A stretch of DNA of 64,000 nt from Enhygromyxa salina (lineage in GTDB: Bacteria; Myxococcota_A; Polyangia; Nannocystales; Nannocystaceae), in the NCBI RefSeq assembly GCF_002994635.1, contig NZ_PVNL01000051.1:171426-235425 (forward strand), in the 5' to 3' direction. Each line of letters starts with the position of its first letter. The stretch's first letter is position 1. The notes beneath the pieces are model-generated. The model saw nothing but the letters and a program-made list of their open reading frames with translations, did not search any database and was not told the DNA's origin. This document shows positions 14,117 to 22,672 of the stretch, in pieces. The translations under genes and the position numbers were made by a program.

Positions 14117-17100
14117 CAGGCGGCCTCGTCGTCGCCGAAGAACGCGTGTCGAACGAGCCCCGTGAACATCACCGCTTCGATCCGCGACCAGAACTCGGCG
14201 GGGGTGATCGACATGCGCTCGGGGGTGATGCTGCCGCTGAGCTGGCCGTGGTCGTCGAAGTGCGCGCGCTTGGGCGTGGCGTCGAGCTGCTTGCGACCCA
14301 GGGCCCTGGCGACCGCCAGCTTGGGGGTGTCCCAGTCCTGCGGCTGGAGCACGGCGTCACGCGAGATCAGGCGCGCCTGCATGTGCGCGGGGCGTTGATC
14401 CTTGTCGCGGCGGCCCTCGTGCTGGCAGCCGTGGTCGTAGCGAAACAGGCCCAGGTGGCTGTCCATGACCGCGCCCGCGTGACGGCCTCGCAGACACAGC
14501 AGGACGTCGCGAAACCGTCGCTTGCCCGCCTGGGCGTGGTTCGGATCGTGGTTCGGATCGTGGTTCGGATCGAACTCGGCGAGCAGGCTCTGACGCAGCC
14601 ACGCCGGGGTCCGCGGGGGTCCCCACTCCCGGCTCTCGGGCCAGGGCTGCTGGCCGGGGTCGGGCGCCTGCCTGTCGCCGTGGACGTGAAAGCAGGCCGT
14701 CCAGCCGCGGTCGTCCAGGCAGTCGAGCAGCGGCAGCAGGTAGACCAAGAACGCGCCGCGGGGGTCTTGTTCCTGCAAGTGTACGGTGATCGAGTGGCGC
14801 TCGGTCTCGAGCAGCAGCGCGTCGACAATGGCGATCTGCAGCGCTTGGTGGGCGTCCTCGGCGGTCTGTTGGTAGAGGTCGGCGGGCTCGCCCTCGTAGA
14901 GCGCGGCGATCGTGAGCTCCTCGGCCGACTCGATCGACTCGCGCAGATCATCGAGGCGGGTCAGCGTCCCGACGATGCGCCCATGCTCCGCGCGCAGCCG
15001 CCCGAGCTCGGCGGCGTGCTCGTGGGCCGAGCGGGTGTCCTTGCGCTTGTGGGCGCCATAGCCAAGCTCGGCCACCAGCACGCGCAGGCGGTCTCGAAGG
15101 TCGCGCAGGGGCGGGAGCTCGAGCGCCGCGCTGGCGCTGCGGCGCAGGGTCGAGACCCTGGCCAGCGCGTCGAGGGTTCGTCGCGCCGTGCGGCCGGTCG
15201 GGACGGTGACCTCGAGCGCGAGCTCGGCCTGAACCTCGGCGGCCAGGACCCGCTCGCCCTTGCGCTTGCCCGCCAGCGCCTCACTCGGCTCGACGTCGCC
15301 GGCCTCGCGGACCCGGACCGTGCCGCCTTCGCAGCGGGTGCCGAGCTTGGCCAGGGTCCGCGCGAGCGGTGCGACCAGGCGATCCTCGAGCTCGCGCCGC
15401 AGCGCCCGGGCCCCGTAGGTGTTGGAGTAGCCCTCGCTGGCGAGGCGCTCGAGGGTGGGGTTGGCGACCTCGAGCGCGATGCCCCGCTCGGCGATCCCAT
15501 CGCGCTCGCGCACGCGGGCCAGCGAGACCTCGGCGACCTGGTGGATCTGGGCGCGATCGAGCGGGTGAAACGGGATCACGCGGTCGATGCGGTTGACGAA
15601 CTCTGGTCGGAAGTGGATGTCGACCTGGTCGAGGTAGTAGCGCTCGGCCGCGCTCTGATCCGCGGTCCCCGTGCCGTCCTGAGCTGCGCCGAAGCCCGAA
15701 GTCGGACGTCGGTGGGCGGCGCCGAGGTTGGAGGTCATGATGATGATCGCGTTGTGAAACCAGGTCGTGCGCCCGCGCGCGTCGGACAGCCGACCCTCGC
15801 CGCAGACCTGCAGCAGCAGGTCGAACACGGCCGGGTGGGCCTTCTCGATCTCGTCGAGCAAGAGCACGCAAAACGGCTGCTGACGGACCTTGCGGGTCAG
15901 CACGCCGTCGTCGCGATCGCTGCCGCGGATCAGCCGCTCGGCCGCGAGCGGGTCCATGTACTCGCTCATGTCGAACCGAGCCATGCGCTCGGGCGAGCGG
16001 AACAAGAACCGCGCGAGGGTCTTGGCGACCTCGGTCTTGCCGACCCCGGTCGGGCCCACGAACAAGAAGGTGGCGAGCGGCTTGGCGGCGGGCTGCAGCC
16101 CGGCCTTGACCGTGCACAGGGTCTCGGCCACCCGCCCGATCGCCTGGTGCTGGCCGATCACGCGGGCGCTGAAGAAGTCGAGGATCCGCTGGTACTCCAG
16201 GCTTCGATCTTCACGCAGCAAGAACATGGGGATCCCGGAGTGGATCGAGAATCCGCGATAGACCTCGTCCGGTCCGATCGCGCGCGGCTCGCCGCCGTCG
16301 CCGTGCTCGCCCTCTTGCGCCGCGCGCAGCGACGCGTAGAAGCGCACGGCCTTGCCCGGGAACGCCCGGTACGAGAAGTAGCGCTCGGCGAGGTCGACCA
16401 GCGGGGTCACGGCGTCGCGCTGCGGGGGCAGGGACAGGGTCGGCCGATCGGGGTCGACGCGGCGATCGTGTCGGGCCCGCGCTTCGAGGATCGTCCGGGT
16501 TCGCTCGGCGTCGAGCGCCGCGACCGAAATTCGGTTGAGGTACGCAAAGAACCCGACGTGGCGCTTCTCGTGGTGCTCGAGCAGCTCGGGCGTGATCTCG
16601 CCGAGCACGCGCACGCGCCCGCGCTCGAGCCACGGCCGCATGCTCGCCGCGACGTCGCCCAGCTCACCGCTGGTCCGCGCGAACAGATCGCCGAGGTTGT
16701 CGAAGTACAGCACGGCGTCCAGGGTCTCGGCCGCGGCCATGACATCGTTGACGCGCTGCTCGAGCTGCCCGAAGCCAGACTGACCCGCGACCAGCTGGGC
16801 ACCCGAGGTTGCGAGGATGTCCGGCAGACGGCTCGGCGATGTGGAGGCCTGCAGCCACGCGTGGATCATGCCCTGAACCACAGCTGTCTTGCCGCTGAGC
16901 TCGGGGCCAACGAGCATCAGGGCCAGCCGCTCCGGTCCGCGCAGCAGCGCGTCGAGGCTGGCGATCTCGCGCTCGCGGTGGAGCACGGGCGGCTGCCGAT
17001 GTCGGCGCAGCTCCTCGACCATGTCGGTCCCGACCCGACCGAGCAACTTGCGGGCGTCGGACTCGCTGCGCTCGCGGGCGCGGCGTCGACGAGCCGCCGC

Positions 17101-17649
17101 GCGGACCGCCGGCCTCGCTCGCTCCGCCCGCTCGACCTCGATCGTGAGGCGCTCGAGCTCGAAGGGATCGGCGCCGCGCAGCAAACCCAAGAACGCGTGG
17201 CCGTCGAGCTCGCGCGCGGCCACGACCCGCTCGATCTCCGCGCGGATCCTGGGCGCGCGGACCTGCGGATCGGGCCCGCCGCCGCCTGGGATCCAGACCG
17301 CGTGGCGGAGGTTGAGCACGACCGCCCACGCGTCGGCGCCATCAGGCACGATCAAGCAGGGGAACGGGAGCGGCGCCGATAGCGACACGCGCTCGGGCAG
17401 GTCGTCGCGCTGCAGCGACACATCGACGACCTGCAGCTCGCCCGCAGGGTCGGGGTCGTAGCTGGCCAGCGCGTCGCCGGGCACCCGGACCAGGTGTTCA
17501 CGCAAGAACAGCTCTTGCTGCTCTAGCACCTCGTCCCGGGTGCTCGCGTGCGCGACCTTGTCGGGCTCCGCGAACGGCCAGGCCAGGAAGTCACCGCTCG
17601 GCAGCTCCTCGACGACAAGCAGCACCGTGAGTTGGAGAGGCTCGGACAT
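14116..17649 (-). CDS. Double-AAA+ Clp-like ATPase with C-terminal release-factor-like region (Clp-3)
   Basis: 1177 aa from the ATG at 17649; the frame extends upstream, but that part is high-GC noise. The N-terminal 150 aa match the beta-rich region of its two neighbours. D1: Walker A GPELSGKT (248-255), loop GQSGFGQLEQR (289-299), Walker B YFDNLGDL with DN instead of DE. D2: GPTGVGKT (532-539), LLLDEIEK (596-603), MTSN and NRID (686-689) are intact; GYVG is replaced by SDRDDG. Residues about 835-1100 look like a release-factor PCRF domain: helical hairpins, AFLVYLLPLLDCLDDRGW (966-983), then SHLGLFRY and EGRR, comparable to ESGVHR and GGRRHT of RF2. A (DPNH)3 insert lies at 1027-1038. No GGQ. 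First ATPase of the triplet and 74 bp downstream of the GspC-like gene. Confidence 0.8.
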   Translation of the reverse strand: MSEPLQLTVLLVVEELPSGDFLAWPFAEPDKVAHASTRDEVLEQQELFLREHLVRVPGDALASYDPDPAGELQVVDVSLQRDDLPERVSLSAPLPFPCLIVPDGADAWAVVLNLRHAVWIPGGGGPDPQVRAPRIRAEIERVVAARELDGHAFLGLLRGADPFELERLTIEVERAERARPAVRAAARRRRARERSESDARKLLGRVGTDMVEELRRHRQPPVLHREREIASLDALLRGPERLALMLVGPELSGKTAVVQGMIHAWLQASTSPSRLPDILATSGAQLVAGQSGFGQLEQRVNDVMAAAETLDAVLYFDNLGDLFARTSGELGDVAASMRPWLERGRVRVLGEITPELLEHHEKRHVGFFAYLNRISVAALDAERTRTILEARARHDRRVDPDRPTLSLPPQRDAVTPLVDLAERYFSYRAFPGKAVRFYASLRAAQEGEHGDGGEPRAIGPDEVYRGFSIHSGIPMFLLREDRSLEYQRILDFFSARVIGQHQAIGRVAETLCTVKAGLQPAAKPLATFLFVGPTGVGKTEVAKTLARFLFRSPERMARFDMSEYMDPLAAERLIRGSDRDDGVLTRKVRQQPFCVLLLDEIEKAHPAVFDLLLQVCGEGRLSDARGRTTWFHNAIIIMTSNLGAAHRRPTSGFGAAQDGTGTADQSAAERYYLDQVDIHFRPEFVNRIDRVIPFHPLDRAQIHQVAEVSLARVRERDGIAERGIALEVANPTLERLASEGYSNTYGARALRRELEDRLVAPLARTLAKLGTRCEGGTVRVREAGDVEPSEALAGKRKGERVLAAEVQAELALEVTVPTGRTARRTLDALARVSTLRRSASAALELPPLRDLRDRLRVLVAELGYGAHKRKDTRSAHEHAAELGRLRAEHGRIVGTLTRLDDLRESIESAEELTIAALYEGEPADLYQQTAEDAHQALQIAIVDALLLETERHSITVHLQEQDPRGAFLVYLLPLLDCLDDRGWTACFHVHGDRQAPDPGQQPWPESREWGPPRTPAWLRQSLLAEFDPNHDPNHDPNHAQAGKRRFRDVLLCLRGRHAGAVMDSHLGLFRYDHGCQHEGRRDKDQRPAHMQARLISRDAVLQPQDWDTPKLAVARALGRKQLDATPKRAHFDDHGQLSGSITPERMSITPAEFWSRIEAVMFTGLVRHAFFGDDEAA
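14536..14571 (-). repeat. Three perfect 12-bp tandem repeats inside Clp-3
   Basis: The unit GTGGTTCGGATC on the plus strand occurs three times without change and encodes DPNH three times in the C-terminal extension of Clp-3. Exact repetition at the DNA level suggests recent slippage and a surface loop that tolerates length change. Confidence 0.85.
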
Positions 17650-17723
17650 CGTCAGCGGCCAGCCGAGTGTAACAGGCGCCTGGGTTCGCGCCTGTGGGAC
17701 TACGTCCGTGGATGTTCGGCGGC

Positions 17724-18773
17724 CTACTTGATCGAGATCTCTTTGGTGATCACGGCGCCCCCGCGCTGCACGGTGACCGACAAGTGACTGGCCCGGCGCA
17801 GCTTCTGATACATGGCCAGCGCGTCGTCGATGGTCCCGAGCTTGCTGCCGTTGATCTCGCTGACGACGTCGCCGTTCTTGAGCCCGATCATGGTGGCGAG
17901 GCTGCCGTTGCGCACGCCGGAGACCCGAAAGCCGTGGGTCTCTCCGTCCTGGGTGACGGGGTACATGCGGGCCTGGGACATCAGCTGCTGGGGGTTCTGC
18001 ATCAGCTGGTCGACGAACTTGCGGTCGACGGTGCACGAGTTCTCGTTGGCGCAGTCGATCGCTTGCTCGGCGCCATCGAGCGCGACGGAAGGGCGACCGT
18101 TGGGCTTGGCGGCTGGGGCAGGGGCGGCGGGTTTGATCGGAGCCGGCGGGGGCGGCTCGGCACCCAGCGAGATGAACTCGCGGCGACCCTGATTGAGCAA
18201 CACGACCCGTCCGCGCTCGACGGCGAAGATCGTGACCCCGGGGCGGACCTGATCATTGGCCGTGTAGGGACCGAGGCTGTTGTTGTCGAGGTCGCGGATC
18301 GTCGCCATCGACCAGGTCGGGTCATCCGACTCCATTGTCGCCAGCAGCTGAAGTCGCAGCTGGCTGGCCGCCTCGCCGACGAACGGGGCGTCGGCGCTAG
18401 CGAGCAACGGCTGCTCCTCGATCGGCACACAGGTGGGGCAAAACAGGTTGTGGTCGACGATCGTGTCGGCGGTGGTCTGCTTGATCGTGCCCTTGTCGGC
18501 CATCGCCGACAGCGCCTTTTCATTGATGTTGGCGCGCTGCTGGGCGGCCCGCGCCTCCGGCCCGTCCTCGTCATCCCCGTCCTCGTCGTCATCCTCGTCC
18601 GCCTGGTCGTCTTCGTCGCTCGCTACCTGCGCGGGCTCGGAGACATCGAGGAGCAGCTTGGATGCAATGGATGTCGTGAGTGCACTCCCCGCGAAGAACA
18701 CAACCAAGCCAACCGCGAAGAGCTTGATGAGTCCAAAGTGCCGGGTGAGCCGATGCATGCTCCGTCTACTCAT
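17724..18773 (-). CDS. GspC-like type II secretion PDZ protein
   Basis: 349 aa from ATG 18773; the alternative ATG at 18758 is equally possible. One N-terminal membrane anchor (LIKLFAVGLVVFFAGSALT) is followed by a strongly acidic Asp/Glu stretch. A middle domain (WSMATIRDLDNNSLGPYTANDQV...GRVVLLNQGRREFI) matches the homology region of GspC, and the last 90 residues form a PDZ domain (SGVRNGSLATMIGLKNGDVVSEING). GspC links the inner-membrane platform of the type II secretion system to the outer-membrane secretin. No other T2SS gene is in the window. It precedes the Clp-like triplet by 74 bp on the same strand, so it may be cotranscribed with it. Confidence 0.75.
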   Translation of the reverse strand: MSRRSMHRLTRHFGLIKLFAVGLVVFFAGSALTTSIASKLLLDVSEPAQVASDEDDQADEDDDEDGDDEDGPEARAAQQRANINEKALSAMADKGTIKQTTADTIVDHNLFCPTCVPIEEQPLLASADAPFVGEAASQLRLQLLATMESDDPTWSMATIRDLDNNSLGPYTANDQVRPGVTIFAVERGRVVLLNQGRREFISLGAEPPPPAPIKPAAPAPAAKPNGRPSVALDGAEQAIDCANENSCTVDRKFVDQLMQNPQQLMSQARMYPVTQDGETHGFRVSGVRNGSLATMIGLKNGDVVSEINGSKLGTIDDALAMYQKLRRASHLSVTVQRGGAVITKEISIK

Positions 18774-19143
18774 GCAACCCGAGTGCCACCGCTTTTTGCG
18801 GAGGGAATTGGCGCCGTAGGTCCCGCCAAGCTGTCTTTGCAGCACGCGCGTCAGGGTCCGGATGACATTTTGGCAGGCGACGGACGGGGACCACGATGTT
18901 CAGTGCAGACCTGCCCGCCCACAGGCAATGCTCCCGCGACCGACGCTGCATGCAATTAAGGCAGTCGAGAATCACACCAGTTTCTGAGCGCGCGGAATCC
19001 TGCTCGAGCCCGCCTGCCCACGATGCGGGTCTGGGCGGGACCAGGCATATGCTCCTGCCGGCGGGGGGCACCAACCCGGGATGGGGCGAAATTGGGGTGG
19101 CTCAGATCCGGGCCACTTTGCCCGGCGGAGGCTGCTGCCGCCA
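18774..19143. other. 370-bp intergenic region without a convincing gene
   Basis: This gap lies between the ECF sigma gene and the GspC-like gene, both on the minus strand. It has somewhat lower GC, with short AT runs near 18870 and 18955. Only short minus-strand frames without recognisable features cross it. It probably holds the promoter and leader of the gspC-like/clp operon. I found no clear sigma-54 or ECF promoter in it. Confidence 0.5.
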
Positions 19144-19743
19144 TCACTTGGTCCGCTTGCCCGATGAGGTCGTCTCGACCCGGTTTGCGGGCGGCTGGGC
19201 GCGAAGGACCTCGTCCACCCACGGGCGCAGGTACTCGCGAACGGCGCGCAGTCCCCGGGACAGGCGGCTGCGGACGGTGTTGTACTGGATGTCCAGCTCG
19301 CTCGAGATCTCGCGGTTCGTCGCCCCATCGATGTGGAGCTCGACGACATTCCTGTAGTGCTCCTCGAGCCGCTCGACGGCCTCGGTGAGGCGCTGAAGGT
19401 ACTCGACTCGCGCCAGGCGCTCATTTGCTGGGGTCTGCAGCCCCGGCGGCTCGCTGCTGGGGGCCTGTTCGGTCACGATCCTTCGCCTGAGTTGGCGGTG
19501 GCGCTCGGCCATGACCCGCCGCGCGACCGAGAACACGTAGTGTCGGAAGCTGGACTCGCTGCGGAACCGCTCGATCCGTCCAATCGTCTCGAGCAGGGTA
19601 ATTTGCGTCAGCTCCTCCGCGTCTTCGCTCGGCAGCCGCTTGCGGTAGTACGACCTGAGCGCGCTCAGGTAGCGCGTGGCCAATAGGTTACCAGCGGCTG
19701 TGCTGCCAGTTCGCATCGCCTCGATGATCTCGTCGTCGGTCAC
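19144..19743 (-). CDS. ECF-type RNA polymerase sigma factor
   Basis: 199 aa from a GTG start. Region 2 lies at about residues 20-85 (RYLSALRSYYRKRL, DAEELTQITLLETIGRIERFR, FRHYVFSVARRVMAERHR). Region 4 lies at about 120-175 with a helix-turn-helix (HYRNVVELHIDGATNREISS, then YNTVRSRLSRGLRAVREYL). There is no region 3, as expected of ECF sigma-70 factors. No anti-sigma gene is adjacent; upstream is a sigma-54 activator and downstream, after 370 bp, the gspC-like/clp block on the same strand. Control of that block by this factor is plausible but unproven. Confidence 0.85.
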   Translation of the reverse strand: MTDDEIIEAMRTGSTAAGNLLATRYLSALRSYYRKRLPSEDAEELTQITLLETIGRIERFRSESSFRHYVFSVARRVMAERHRQLRRRIVTEQAPSSEPPGLQTPANERLARVEYLQRLTEAVERLEEHYRNVVELHIDGATNREISSELDIQYNTVRSRLSRGLRAVREYLRPWVDEVLRAQPPANRVETTSSGKRTK

Positions 19744-19941
19744 CTCGAAACGCTATCACCGGCATATGACCACATTTGGGCCGGCGCCGCTCGCGCGGGT
19801 CCTCGGCGGACTGGAGCGTCGGAAGTCGACCCGGCGGATCGTTACGGTTGTTCCATGCACGCATTCGGGTCGGTGCTCGCGAGCGTCGGAAACTGCACGC
19901 TCGCCGTCAGGACGACTGCCAGCTTTGGCGAGACGACCGAC

Positions 19942-21555
19942 TCACTCGGCGCCGCGATCGAGCTTGCGGGCCAGGGTGTTGCGGCCGATCCCCAAGCGGC
20001 GCGCGGCTTCGCTCTGGTTGCCATCGCAGGCGTCGAGGACCGCGTCGATGTGGGCCCGCTCGAGCGTGGCGAGCGAGACTTCGGGATCGCCGAGACGTGG
20101 GCCGTCACCGACCGGAGCGGAGTTGCGCGAACCCATCCGTGGGCGCACGGCGAGCGGGAGGTCATCGGCCTCGATCGTCGCGTCGTCACACAGCACCACA
20201 GCGGACTCGATGCAGTTCTCGAGCTCGCGGATGTTGCCCGGGAAGTCATGCGAGAGCAGCCGCTCGAGCGCTGCGGGGGAGACCTGGCGGATCGCCCGAT
20301 GGTGGCGCCTTGCGTAGCGATCGACGAAGTGCTCGACGAGCCGCAGCAGATCCTGACGCCCACGCTCGCGCAGCGGCGGCAGCAGGATCGGCACCACGCG
20401 GATCCGGTAGTAGAGGTCCTCGCGAAACTCGCCGCGGTCGATCATCGCAAGCAGGTCGCGGTGGGTCGCGCAGATGACCCGGATGTCCGCGTGAATGGTC
20501 TGGGTCCCGCCGACGCGCTCGAACTCGTGATCCTGCAGGACCCGCAGCAGCTTGGCCTGAAGGGCCAGCGGCAGCTCACCGATCTCGTCGATGAACAGCG
20601 AGCCGCCGCTGGCCGCCTCGACCTTGCCGCGAGTGCTGCGATCGGCCCCGGTGAAGGCCCCGCGCTCGTGTCCGAACAGCTCGTTCTCGATCAGCGCCTC
20701 GGGCAGGGTCGTGCAGTCGAGCTTGACGAATGGCTGCCCGCGGCGGGGCGAGTTCACGTGCACCGCCCGGGCGATCAGCTCCTTGCCGGTCCCGCTCTCA
20801 CCGTTGATCAGCACGGTGGCGTCGGTCCCCGCGGCCTTTCGCACGACCGCGTAGACCGCCTGCATCGCCGCGGACTCCCCGACGATCTGGTTGAAGGTGT
20901 AGCTGGGGCCTGGCCGGGGTTGCTCGGTGAGGTCGAGCGAGACGGGCCCACGCGCGCGCAGCTCGGCGTAGAGGCTGGTGGCCTCCAGCACCTGTCCGGC
21001 CTGGCTGGCGAGCACGATCGCGTTTTGCTCGTCCTCGGCGTCGAACCGTCCGCGGGCGGCGTTGAGCAGCTGCAGCACGCCAATGACCTCGCGGCGGCTG
21101 TCCCAGATCGGCATGACGAGCATCGAGCGGGTGCTGAACCCGGTCTGGCGATCAAAGGTCGCGTCGAAGCGCGGGTCGTCGGCGGGGTTCGAGACGCTGA
21201 GCACCTTGCCCTCGGACGCGACGGTCCCGGCGATGCCCTGACCGAAGTCGAGGCGGATCCGCTCGAGCTCGGGCAGGTGCGCGACCACGGAGCTGAGCGT
21301 GCGGGTCCGGCCGTCGACCAGGTACAAGGTCCCGCGCTCGGCCGCGAGCCGATCGACGATCGTGTCGACGACCGCGACGAGCAGCGCGTCGAGCTCGACC
21401 CCCCGGGTGAGGAACGGGGCGGCCGCGAGCGCGACGCTGTCCCGCTCGAGCGCCGACGCGCGCTGGTCCTTGCCGCTCACCAGCCCAAGGTTGGCCCACG
21501 CGCGTGGGCGTGAAAAGCTGCCGCTGTCACGCGGCGAGGTCGGTTCGCGGGTCAT
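19942..21555 (-). CDS. GAF-domain sigma-54-dependent transcriptional activator
   Basis: 537 aa from ATG 21555 (a TTG lies 21 bases upstream). An N-terminal GAF sensor domain spans about residues 35-185. The central AAA+ domain (about 205-440) shows Walker A GESGTGKE, the sigma-54 contact loop GAFTGA, Walker B SLFIDEIGELP and an RIRVVPILLPPLRER segment. A Fis-type helix-turn-helix closes the protein (ERAHIDAVLDACDGNQSEAARRLGIGRNTL). GAF plus central domain without a receiver suggests activation by a small ligand or by protein contact rather than phosphorylation. It lies upstream of the ECF sigma gene on the same strand. Confidence 0.9.
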   Translation of the reverse strand: MTREPTSPRDSGSFSRPRAWANLGLVSGKDQRASALERDSVALAAAPFLTRGVELDALLVAVVDTIVDRLAAERGTLYLVDGRTRTLSSVVAHLPELERIRLDFGQGIAGTVASEGKVLSVSNPADDPRFDATFDRQTGFSTRSMLVMPIWDSRREVIGVLQLLNAARGRFDAEDEQNAIVLASQAGQVLEATSLYAELRARGPVSLDLTEQPRPGPSYTFNQIVGESAAMQAVYAVVRKAAGTDATVLINGESGTGKELIARAVHVNSPRRGQPFVKLDCTTLPEALIENELFGHERGAFTGADRSTRGKVEAASGGSLFIDEIGELPLALQAKLLRVLQDHEFERVGGTQTIHADIRVICATHRDLLAMIDRGEFREDLYYRIRVVPILLPPLRERGRQDLLRLVEHFVDRYARRHHRAIRQVSPAALERLLSHDFPGNIRELENCIESAVVLCDDATIEADDLPLAVRPRMGSRNSAPVGDGPRLGDPEVSLATLERAHIDAVLDACDGNQSEAARRLGIGRNTLARKLDRGAE

Positions 21556-21603
21556 CGCCGAATTCCGGGCGGGCAACTCCTGTTCGAAGCTGTCGCGCGC
21601 CGC

Positions 21604-22512
21604 CTACTGAGCACACGCGGCGATCGACGCGGGGCGGCGAGCCGTGGCGAGCTGGGCCTGGCCGAGGCTCTCGCCGAGCTCGACGACCATGCCCTCGCGG
21701 GCAACGCTGGTCGCGCGGAACCGTCGCCGGGCTCGGGCCGCGAGCGCGTCCATGAACCCGTCGTCGTGGCTGGGGTCGTGGTGAAACAGGCAGAGGTTGC
21801 GGACGCCGGCCGCCTCGGCGACCGCGGCTCCGCCCTCGAAGGTGCCGTGGCCCCAGCCCTTGCGGCTTGGACCGCCGACCCCGGCGTACTCCTCGGGTGT
21901 GTACATCGCGTCGTAGATCAGCACGTCGGCTCCGCGCGCGAGCTCGACGAGCGCGGGCGGCGGGACCTCTGGATCGTGCTCGAGGTCGGTCGCGTAGACG
22001 ATCGCGTGACCCTCGTGCTCGACCCGCCACGCCACGCAGCCGTTGGGGTGATCGACGGCGGCGTGGCGGAGCTTGGCCTCACCCACGCGCACGACCTGGC
22101 CGGGCGTCAGCTCGTGAAAATACAGCTCGCTGGCCATGACCTCGAGTCCGACCGGGAAGGTCGGCGGCCGCATCTGCTCGCTGAGGACCTCGCGGACGAA
22201 CGGCGCGTCGTCGTCAGCGCGCACGTGCCAGACGTCGAGTCGGTTGCCGGGCACGTAGGCCGGACCGAAGAACGGGAAGCCCTGGATGTGGTCCCAGTGC
22301 AGGTGACTGAAGAACAAGTTGGCGTGGACCTGGCCGGCTCCGCTCGCGCGGTTGAGGTCGCTGCCGAGCCCGCGGATGCCCGTGCCCGCGTCGAAGATCA
22401 GCTGCTGACCGGCGACCTCGACGGCGACGCAGGGGGTGTTGCCGCCGTAGCGACGGGTGGCGTCACCAGCGGTGGCGATTGAACCTCGGACTCCGTAAAA
22501 GCTGATTCGCAT
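21604..22512 (-). CDS. Metallo-beta-lactamase-fold hydrolase
   Basis: 302 aa. It opens with MRISFYGVRGSIATAG and has the MBL zinc motif SHLHWDH near residue 69, followed by further metal-ligand candidates (VDHPNG, ATDLEHD, LFHHDPSHDD). This pattern fits the group of MBL hydrolases annotated as cyclic-nucleotide phosphodiesterase-like or RNase Z-like. The true substrate cannot be read from sequence. It ends 48 bp before the sigma-54 activator on the same strand and may share its transcript. A CXXC or signal peptide is absent, so it is cytoplasmic. Confidence 0.85.
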   Translation of the reverse strand: MRISFYGVRGSIATAGDATRRYGGNTPCVAVEVAGQQLIFDAGTGIRGLGSDLNRASGAGQVHANLFFSHLHWDHIQGFPFFGPAYVPGNRLDVWHVRADDDAPFVREVLSEQMRPPTFPVGLEVMASELYFHELTPGQVVRVGEAKLRHAAVDHPNGCVAWRVEHEGHAIVYATDLEHDPEVPPPALVELARGADVLIYDAMYTPEEYAGVGGPSRKGWGHGTFEGGAAVAEAAGVRNLCLFHHDPSHDDGFMDALAARARRRFRATSVAREGMVVELGESLGQAQLATARRPASIAACAQ

Positions 22513-22672
22513 GCTTGCTCTCCCTGCTCGCGCGTCGTTGCGCTCGCGGGCTCAGACTGCAATCACCGTTCGAATCCATAACTGTTGTGATTTCAATGGG
22601 TTGGGCGGCCGTGCGGAGGCCGCTGATCCACGCTGGTGCAGGGCCTGATCGATCCTGGATCGGTGCGGGCGC

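Noticed and set aside
14146..17382. 1078-aa plus-strand open frame opposite Clp-3
   Set aside because: It has no domain, and the opposite strand encodes a clear double AAA+ protein. Long antisense frames are expected at this GC content.
18766..19074. 102-aa minus-strand frame in the gap before the GspC-like gene
   Set aside because: No signal peptide, domain or ribosome site; composition is unlike the neighbouring proteins.
19832..19854. Possible ECF promoter (GGAACA on the minus strand) upstream of the ECF sigma gene
   Set aside because: The spacer to a GTCG-type -10 is about 18-19 bases, too long for the usual ECF consensus.
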